A DNA stretch of 64,000 nt from Taudactylus pleione. Taxonomy: Eukaryota; Chordata; Amphibia; Anura; Myobatrachidae. The number at the start of each line of letters is the position of its first letter. Within the stretch, counting starts at the first letter, position 1. The notes below the pieces were generated by a model. The model had not been told where the DNA came from and searched no databases. It saw only the letters and a program-made list of their open reading frames with translations. Of the stretch, positions 56,246 to 64,000 are shown piece after piece. Location of the stretch: contig JAUIMM010000601.1 of assembly GCA_031769625.1 (NCBI GenBank), positions 6,038,001-6,102,000 of the forward strand, written 5' to 3'. A program made the position numbers and the translations under genes.

Positions 56246-57760
56246 TGGGCCCGTATTCAATATGTTTCGCACCCGCGATACTTTTTCGCCTGCCAGACTT
56301 TTCGCCTACATCTCGTGTTTTGCAGGCGAAAAAGTATCGCTCGCGTCCCCGCTTATCCCCGTATTCAATTTGAAAGGAAGTGAAAACGGCACCCAGTGAA
56401 ACTGAAACAGGCGAAAAGTCATGTCAGATTTGGGGAAATCAGCCTGAGACCCTCCAAAAGATGCACTGACATGGAGGATCACTATGGGTACCTCCGAATA
56501 GCCCTGCTGAAGGTATTTGGCCACTTTAAATGGTCTCAATAGGTGCTATATAGCGTTTTTGCAAAACTGGTGAAGAATAGCATTTAGCATTTTTTTTTGT
56601 TGAAAATAACTAGTCCCAGCAAATTTGGGGTACTTGAAAATGGGGGGTAGCATATTTAAAAGTACCTAAAGTGGGGTTTAAAAAATCATGAAAAATCCAC
56701 CTGCCGCAAGCAACTGTGTTGAACCTGGATTATTGACTGAGACAAGATCAGTTTAAAATTGGATCGCAGCGATGCCATCTTGCGACAGGCCGCAAGACGC
56801 CATCTTGGAAATGAGATCGCAAGATGCCATTTTGTGAATGGCCGCCTAAGCGCCATTTCAGATAAACTCACACTTTAGTACATGTGGCGATATTACTATT
56901 AGCATCATGCGATTGCATCTGTGACCATCGCCATAAGTTACGGCGATTCATGTGTGTATTATTATAATTCCCCTAAAGGATATATTTCAGAAATGGCTGT
57001 ACAGTATGTCAAAATTGGATTGCATTAGCTAAACAGAGCAAATGGCCACGTGACAACTAGCCTGTGAAGACAAGCTTCATGGACATAACGTCTGCTCTCA
57101 CTCCAGGTGACCCTGCTCGAATACAGCAAGAGGGTCGTTTGTAGCACCTTACATTAGCAGGCTTCCTACAATAAATTACCTTGAAAGCCAAGAGTGTTAT
57201 CTGAGGTTTGGGTCTTGTAGCTGCGCTAATTTGCATCCACACAGGCCCTGGGAGAACAAAGACCAGTATTTTTGAGCCTGAAAAGGGTGTGGGCTGCTGG
57301 GGCATGAGCAAGTCATGGAACTATAAGGCTCAGCATTCCACACTGCTAGGTGTTCTCATACACACATTAATACGCACAATTGCGCTGTTAACTAGTCGCA
57401 TATTAGCAAATGCATAAGATCCTGTATAAAAACGCTGAATATTAGCTTCATGCACACGCATCTGCCCCAAGTTAACTAGCGTCTTTACATCACACCCCGC
57501 ATACTTACACATTACATATTGACATACAAGGTTCCATAAGCTTTAAGGTATAAGATTCAAGTATGCACATTTACTATAATTGCTATGAAATAAAGATTAT
57601 TTCGTAACTAAGGTTTTATACGTGATAAGTAAGCCATGTTTGGTATTGTACTGATGCAGACTCATTTTACAGTATTCCGGTAATATCGATACAGAGATCG
57701 CAACATGCATTCTCAACTTATGGACCGCAGAGACTTCAAGCAACAAAATGTACATTATAT
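56246..57760. other. non-coding with MITE fragments
   Basis: GGGCCCGTATTCAATATG at 56248 and CCCGTATTCAATTTGAAAGG at 56357 are direct-repeated ends of a MITE family. The rest shows no gene. Confidence 0.4.
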
Positions 57761-57765
57761 GAACA

Positions 57766-58781
57766 ACTGTTAGGATTTGCATGGGGCGGGAAACCAGAGA
57801 CCACCAGTTGTTAGAGGCTGGATTGTGTCTATTTGAACCAACCTGTTAAATGCCTTGTATTTACTGTATGACTGCGTACGCAAATTAGCGTCATCCTTAG
57901 AGATTTATAGGCAGGATATTAGAAGTTATAGGCGGGGTATATAGAGGTTCAAAGGCAGTATCCTTAGTTGGGGGCTCATAGTGAAGTCACTTACCCACTC
58001 ACACGGCACTTACGGTTATCGATACGGTGGCCACATGCAGGGTTTACCTGCAACTACTCGGTGCTGAGAGAACGTTACCCGTTTTTGTGTGAGCCAGGGA
58101 CGCTGACTAGAATCCAGGGACAAGAGAGGAAAAAGTTTGTTTTCCTTTGTTGATAGAACCTAAGATTTAAAGAGGTGTCGCAGTATTGAACACGCGGCTG
58201 AGTCGCAGTTTTGCGCACAGTAAAGACGCACTTTTGTGTACGCAGCTAAAGGTTGTCATACGGTTGTGTGGTAGTCGCATTATTGTGTATGTGACTGGTC
58301 GCCCAATAGCATATACGTACTTCCGGTCATGCTGCCACGTCTTTAAACAAAGCCGTTGAGGTTTACATTCTTTTCAATTGTTGTCAATATCTGGGTTAAC
58401 GTGTATTTTTCTGCGCAGGAATAAAAGTGTGTAACAGTGAGTATTTGTTGGTAGGGGTAACTTGTTCCCTAAAGTTAGAGGTACCGTATAACCTTTAAGG
58501 GCTAAGTGCTAGCCACTCGGTAAGCAGCTTACCGTTCTATACACAGTAGCAGGTGTACATGTTGTCTTTGTTGTAGAGAGGTGCGTGGATTCAGCCGACT
58601 TAAACTTCCATAGGTGTGGAAGTTGCCTTCTTAAATCTTATCCGGGTGGGTGGAGTAGCCTTCTTCAAATCTTCACAGGTGTGTGGGCGCTGCCGTTCAA
58701 TCATCCACAGGTAAGTGAAAGTATCTTGACTGCCTTTCACCAGTTTAAATCGTTATTGTAAAACATAGGAGTTGTCTCAGA
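57766..58781 (+). promoter_or_regulatory. candidate 5' LTR and leader of the endogenous retrovirus
   Basis: Upstream of gag lie AATAAA (58422-58427), a possible LTR polyadenylation signal, and a consensus splice donor CCACAG|GTAAGT at 58710/58711, as expected in a retroviral leader. TGTTAGGATTTGCATGG at 57766 is a possible LTR start. I could not place the LTR end or a primer binding site, and the 3' LTR is outside the window. Confidence 0.4.
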
Positions 58782-60716
58782 ATGGGAGCCATGCAAACAA
58801 TAGAGATGTTAGACAATGATGTGCTGCTAATGGAAGCGCCGTTTGGATCGGCCCGTCGTATTATGCATACTAAGTACGGTACTTATGCAATAAGGTATTG
58901 TGATGTATGGTTTAAAATGATAATGAAGAGTGTTAGACCGTTTCCCAGAATTGGTAGTTTTGATAAAGATGTATTAGATAATGTCCGGGATCACATCAGT
59001 CTGATGCGCTCCCGAGAGAAAAAGGTCAAATATTATGAATGTTTAAAGTTGTGGCAGCATGAAGGGGATGCGTGGCTTAAAAATGCGCAAGCAACGCAAA
59101 CTAGCGTTGCGAGCGCATTGGCAGAGAATACATCTGCGACGCTGAATTGCAATGCGGGCGAGCCGCAAAATGGCGCGCACGTGCAGCAAGGTAGCGTTGT
59201 GGAAGGTATTGCCAGCAGTTCACGCGCACTACCCCCACCTTATGTGGATGGAGGTGCAAGTACAGTTATCAAAAATACCCATAAAATGTAACAAGCAATT
59301 TGTACCCTCTCTTAAGCAACTATAAAGAAAATGTTCATGATGTGGATGATGAGCCTATTGTAATGTCTGCCATTTCCCATGCTGTACAGATGATAGATGC
59401 TGCATCACAACAATCACGAGTGGTGCCGCCATCTCCATCAGTAACAGCAAGGGAAGTGCTAACACCCTCTGCACCCGTAGAGGAAGTTGTTATTACCATA
59501 CGTAGCAGCAACAGATTAAACCCCCAGCCAGGTAACAAGGTCAAAGGTAGCAGCGCTACCGGTCTGCATCCCATTCGGATAATAACTGTTCCGAATGGGA
59601 ATGCAGATGCGAACAGTGTAGTGCCCATGAGGGAAGTGGTAATGCATTGTCCTTGGACAAGAGCAGAACTAAATTCCATCATAAATGATTTCCCCGATCC
59701 CAAAAAGGAACTAGCCAAATGTTAGAGATTTTTGAGGAATTTGGGTAGTTCTCATGAGCCAACTAATAAAGATTGGCGTGTGGTGTTAAGGGCCTGTCTA
59801 CCACGAAATACCAACGTGACAAAATTTATCACGGATGGTCTATTGGATGGTGACGTTCCCTTAACGGACCAAGTAACCCAAGGTAACATTTCCCGCATTG
59901 TAACTCAATTGGGTATATATTTTCCGGTAGTAGTTAACTGGAACAAAATTTTCACCATAAAGCAAAAGGAGAGTGAATCTGCAGAAGAGTATTGCGACTG
60001 GGCTCTGCAGGCTATCAGCCAGTACACTGGGATAGAAGATATTAAAGATCGCACTCACCATAGGGGAATGATAGTCACGGTACTCATGGACGGTCTTAAG
60101 GAAAACTTAAAGACTTGGGTTCAGACCTCACAACCTGGCTGGAGGAGAGTCACAATAGACACACTCAAGGGAATCTGCCATAGAACATGATAAGAACATC
60201 TCAAAGAAGAGAGAGACCCAGAGTGAAAAACTAATGGCTGTCAGTATTCAAGCTCTGGAAGGAACGACTGTAACATCACAGCCAACAGACACACTTGTAT
60301 CTAAACACACACCTACACCTGAACAGTTATATGCCCTCACTAATCCCACGCAACAGCAAACACAGCTCTATTCTACTAACCCTACACAACCACAGGTCCC
60401 ACACGACTCACAAACTTCATATCCCCCACAATACCCTTATCCTCCATATCCCTACCCATATCCACCACCTCTTCTCCCCGCTCAAACCTCACAACAACCC
60501 GTGTCTTCATCCGATCCACGAATATGTTTTAATTGTAACCAGCCAGGACATTTAAGTAGAATCTGCAGAGTGAAAAGGGTAGGATCCCCAAACCAGAGAG
60601 TACCTGGATATCCCCATAAGGGATACGCACAGAGACCAGCAAATATCCAGCAAGCACCAGCTCCAATTGTGGCCGTTAATGCTTTATTGGAGAATGGTAG
60701 CCAACGCTAGGGGTCA
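58782..60716 (+). pseudogene. ERV gag, broken
   Basis: Starts MGAMQTIEML at 58782; the Gly at position 2 fits a myristoylated matrix protein. The first frame ends at 59289 and coding continues in another frame from about 59300. In that frame a TAG at 59723 interrupts an otherwise continuous capsid-like stretch (AEEYCDWALQAISQY, DGLKENLKTWV). A further shift near 60180 leads to a Pro/Tyr-rich linker and a complete zinc knuckle CFNCNQPGHLSRIC (60525-60566). The order is matrix, linker, capsid, nucleocapsid, as in gamma-like gags. Confidence 0.82.
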
Positions 60717-60900
60717 GGTCATACCTGTAGTCTACAGATAGTCAGGTTAACGGGAAGTACTAGGGAAGAACCGGTCATGATGGTTGATGTAGCTGGTACT
60801 GAATATCCTTTTCTTGTAGACACAGGGGCGACCAGGTCAGTGATAAAATCTCCCGTTAATTTACAGGTGACCCAACGAGACAGTACCAACAATGGGTGTA
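60717..60900 (+). pseudogene. ERV protease, broken
   Basis: The active site motif DTGAT is at 60819-60833 in a reading frame with FLVDTGATRSVI. The frame is left at about 60890, where RT-side coding begins in another frame. Confidence 0.8.
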
Positions 60901-61935
60901 ACAGGTAAAGTGCAACATTATTCTTTAACAAAGTCCACAGAGGTTACTATTGGGCCGTTGCATACCAGGCATTCTTTCCTTCTGGCTGCTGCGGCTCCTA
61001 CTAACCTGCTGGGTAGAGACTTGTTATGTAAGATGGGATGTATTATATATTGCACCCCTGTTGGTGTATTTTTAGATATCCCTGAGAGAGTTGCGCACGA
61101 GGTGCGGGATATGTTGGACACTCCCCAAAGGATAATGTATCACTCTACCAGTGTAAATGAAAATCCATCCCAGGTAGATCAAATGTTGTCCCAAATTCCA
61201 GATTCCCTTTGGACTAAGGATGGACAGGACACTGGATTAATGGCAAACGTAAGCCCAGTAATGGTAAATTTAAAAAGCGGTAGGCAAGCTCCAAAAATTC
61301 CACAGTACCCACTAAAACAGGAGGTAGAATTAGGGGTTTTTCCAATAATTGAGCGATTATTGCAACAGGGAATTTTAGTTCGTACAGCTAGTGTAGCCAA
61401 CAGTCCCATCTTTCTGGTGAAGAAGAGTGGTGGGAGGGGTTATAGGCTGGTACAGGACCTTAGAGGTGTTAATAAGGTAGTAGAGAGCCAATTCCCCGTA
61501 GTGCCAAATCCAGCTGTCATTCTTATGCAGATCCCTCCAAACGCAACCCATTTCACTGTTATTGACCTCTGTTCTGCTTTCTTCTCTGTGCCTCTCCACC
61601 CTGACTGTCAGTATCTATTCGCATTTACCTACAGAGGTGTGCAATATACATGGACACGGTTGCCCCAAGGTTTCATAGACAGCCGCAGTATCTTTTCTCA
61701 GGCATTGCACGACTGTTTACAATCTTTTCAACCTGCAAATGGATCTGTTCTAATTCAATATGTGGACAATTTATTGCTGTGTTCTGATTCGTTTATGTCA
61801 TGTTTGAATGATACTAAACTTTTGTTGCTTCATCTCTCGCATACAGGACACAAGGTGGCTAAGGACAAACTACAGCCATGCCAATCCAGAGTAAAATATT
61901 TGGGACACTGCCTAACCCAGACATCTCACAAATGA
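60892..61935 (+). pseudogene. ERV protease end and reverse transcriptase, broken
   Basis: A 347-codon open frame. It begins with the flap end of the protease (LLGRDLLCKMGC) and continues with RT: PQYPLKQEVELGVFPIIERL, RLVQDLRGVNKVV, FTVIDLCSAFFSVPLHPD and TRLPQGFIDS. The catalytic box reads YVDN (61759-61770) where YVDD is required, a loss of a metal-binding Asp. It ends at TGA 61933; the connection domain continues in another frame (YCRMWIPGFS) to the MITE at 62070. Confidence 0.9.
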
Positions 61936-62069
61936 TAGAATCCAGGCCATACAGAACATGACACTGCCGCAGAATCAACAGCAAATTCGTACCTTCTTGG
62001 GAATGTGTGGATATTGTAGAATGTGGATCCCTGGTTTTTCTATTTTGGCCTTGCCTTTACAGGACTTAG

Positions 62070-62550
62070 GACCTCATTCAGAGTCGGTCGTTGCGGCCGC
62101 ACGGTTGTACGCCACCGATGTTTGCTGAACTGCGCATGCGTAAAGTTTGCAATGCGCGTGCGCAAACTTGCTGCTACGATCAGAAATTTCTCTCTCCTTG
62201 AACACAGCCAGGTCGGTAGTTTAAGTAACAGAATGAGGCATTTGTGGGTGGTAACAGGGGAAGGTGCTTGAAAACGGGAGAGTGGAGATGACCTGATCGT
62301 AGTGCTTAAGAGGGGGTATGGTCAACCTTAAGCTCTACGACCAGTTCCGATGGTCTCGATTAATCCTTATATGGCCGGAGATGACGTGTAATGTGTACGA
62401 GAAGGGGGCATATTTTTTGTCTCCCGGCCGCTTCCTCCCCTTGGTCAGCCAGCTAACGATCCGATCTTAGGGACGCAACATGCGAGTGCATCATTTGCAT
62501 ATCCGGCCCCTTTTCCCGTACGACCGCAACGATCGACTCTGAATGAGGTC
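62070..62550. mobile_element. CNNNG-type MITE inserted in ERV pol (CTTAG/CTTAA)
   Basis: GACCTCATTCAGAGTCGG at the left, GACTCTGAATGAGGTC at the right, an exact 16-bp inverse. Flanks CTTAG (62065-62069) and CTTAA (62551-62555). 481 bp. It splits the RT connection domain. Interior blocks (GTGGGTGGTAACAGGGGAAG, CTTGAAAACGGGAGAGTGG) match the 600-bp subfamily. Confidence 0.9.
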
Positions 62551-63853
62551 CTTAATCTCTTCCTCAACGCCCGATCGTGTCATACACACAGGAGTCAGAG
62601 CTGGCTTTCCTTAATCTTAAGGATAGTCTGACCAAAGCACCTGCATTGGGAATACCTGATTATGAAAAACCTTTTGATTTGTATTGTACGGAAGCCGATG
62701 GTTGTGCTGCAGGTGTCCTTACACAAAAACATGGTGATGCCAGTAGGCCCGTAGCATACTACAGTGCCCAATTGGACACTGTGGCGAGATCACTCCCCAC
62801 CTGTTTGAGAAGTGTAGCAGCTACCGCTCTATCGGTGAGTAAAAGTGAGGACGTAGTATTGGGTCATGATATGATTGTCTATACTCCCCACGCTGTATCT
62901 GCTCGGCTGAACTCTGCTCAAACCAGACACGTCTCTTCGGCTAGGTTTACCAAATGGGAATGGGTAGCTCTGCGAACATCACTGTTAAACGTTGCAGCAC
63001 GCTGAATCCAGCAACGTATTTACCATATGTACAACATGATGTACAAAGGGTGGAAGGAGAGGAGTTGCTGGCAGAGGGTGAGTTCAGCGGACATAATGAT
63101 ACACACGATTGTATGGAATATCTGAATCAGACCTTTACTGCTAGACCTGACATACACGACACACCTTTAGAGAATGTAGATGTGACTTTTTACATGGATG
63201 GGACTTGTCATAGACAAACAGACACAGGTGAATTATGTACAGGTTATGCTGTTGTAAATGACACAGATATCATAGAAGCCAAACCTCTTGGTCCTCCTCA
63301 CTCAGCCCAGGTGGCAGAGCTAGTAGCACTAACTAGAGCGTGTGAACTGGCAGCAGGCAAATCTGCTAACATTTACACTGACTCCAGGTATGCGTTCGGG
63401 GTGGTGCACGATTTCGGGGCTCTATGGCGTCTGAGAAATTTTATGACAGCAGCAGGCACACCAGTTGCACATTCCCGACACATAAAACATCTTTTAGAAG
63501 CAATCCAACTGCCCAAAGCGGTGGCAGTAATCAAGTGTAAAGCCCATACATGTGAGGATGACCCGGTGTCACTGGGCAACAACAGAGCCGATGAAGCTGC
63601 AAAATGGGCAGCAGGGTTAAAAATGTTTTCTCCCACTGAAAAAATTATGTTTGTCCAAACAATTGATATGCTGAAATTAATTAAGATGAAAAATTTGTGT
63701 TCAATTCAGGAAAAGTCCATTTGGAAGTCCAAGGGATGTTGGCAAGAGTCCTCTGGGCTCTGGAGGGACGGACAAGGTAAGCCAGTAGCCCCCAAGGCAT
63801 ATTACCCCAGCCTGGCTGAGGCAGCACACGGTCTGACTCATCTGGGAAAATAA
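62551..63853 (+). pseudogene. ERV connection, RNase H and integrase start, broken
   Basis: From 62577 the connection/tether reads FLNLKDSLTKAPALGIPDYE and PVAYYSAQLDTVARSLP. A frame change near 62980 leads to RNase H: FYMDGTCH, AELVALTRACELA, IYTDSRYAFGVVHDFG and NNRADEAAKWA, the four acidic positions of the fold in order. The frame reaches HGLTHLGK, the His pair of the integrase zinc finger, and stops at 63851. Confidence 0.88.
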
Positions 63854-64000
63854 GGTATGTGCAAGTTGGTGAGAGCATACTGGTGCGCACCAGGTTTTTC
63901 TTCACAAGCAGAAAAGATAGCAATGTCCTGCCTGACCTGCTTGAGGAAGAACATAGGGAAAGTGATCCCTACCGAACCGTCCCACATTCCACCGACTGAT
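63854..64000 (+). pseudogene. ERV integrase zinc-binding part, truncated by window edge
   Basis: In the same frame after the stop at 63851, the text continues with AYWCAPGFSSQAEK and CLTCLRKN, the Cys pair of the HHCC finger. The catalytic core lies beyond the window. Confidence 0.82.

Larger units (their letters stand above)
57766..64000 (+). mobile_element. defective class I (gamma-like) endogenous retrovirus, cut by window edge
   Basis: The order is leader, gag, protease, reverse transcriptase, RNase H, integrase start. RT motifs LPQGF and YVD(D) and the long RNase H resemble gammaretrovirus-type elements. Frameshifts and stops occur in gag and pol, and a MITE lies inside pol, so the copy is dead. 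env and the 3' LTR would lie beyond 64000. Confidence 0.85.

Noticed and set aside
62023..62271. 82-residue frame across the start of the 62070 element
   Set aside because: It joins ERV connection-domain coding to MITE sequence; the second half is transposon, so it is not a gene.

Overview
The window is vertebrate nuclear DNA, most likely from a frog or another large-genome amphibian. The organism call is an inference. It rests on one conserved vertebrate gene with very long introns, packed with nested miniature DNA transposons, a Ty3/Gypsy chromovirus, a class I endogenous retrovirus and tandem repeats. No operons, ribosome binding sites or other prokaryotic features are present.

The only host gene I can support is COLGALT2 (procollagen galactosyltransferase 2), on the + strand. 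Six consecutive internal coding exons, numbered 2 to 7 by comparison with the remembered human gene, lie at 13231-13336, 20446-20563, 20960-21094, 23478-23682, 30397-30516 and 36136-36212. They splice in frame to about 253 codons. Exon 1 and the exons after exon 7 were not found, so the gene runs past at least one edge of the window and most of the window is its introns. The intron after exon 4 uses a GC donor.

Region by region: 1-2573 is the right part of a hAT-like element filled with about 13 copies of a 160-bp tandem repeat. 2574-10850 is intergenic or intron 1 sequence with several MITEs and a degenerate minisatellite. 10862-13168 is a 57-bp minisatellite of about 40 copies that stops about 60 bp before exon 2. 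13337-45700 holds introns with many MITEs, a tRNA-headed SINE, a dead Tc1-like transposase, a LINE fragment and a CpG-rich block. 45747-52644 is a complete but inactivated Ty3/Gypsy chromovirus with 5-bp target-site duplications and LTRs of very different length. 52650-57760 is nested MITEs. About 57766 to the right edge is a defective gamma-like endogenous retrovirus, cut by a MITE and truncated by the window edge in integrase.

The most striking pattern is a clan of at least 12 MITEs with termini related to GGCCTGATTCAGAGCC. Each is flanked by a 5-bp duplication fitting C-N-N-N-G (CTCTG, CTTTG, CTGTG, CATAG, CCATG, CTCAG, CACAG and variants). Several interrupt other repeats, so the empty site can be reconstructed.
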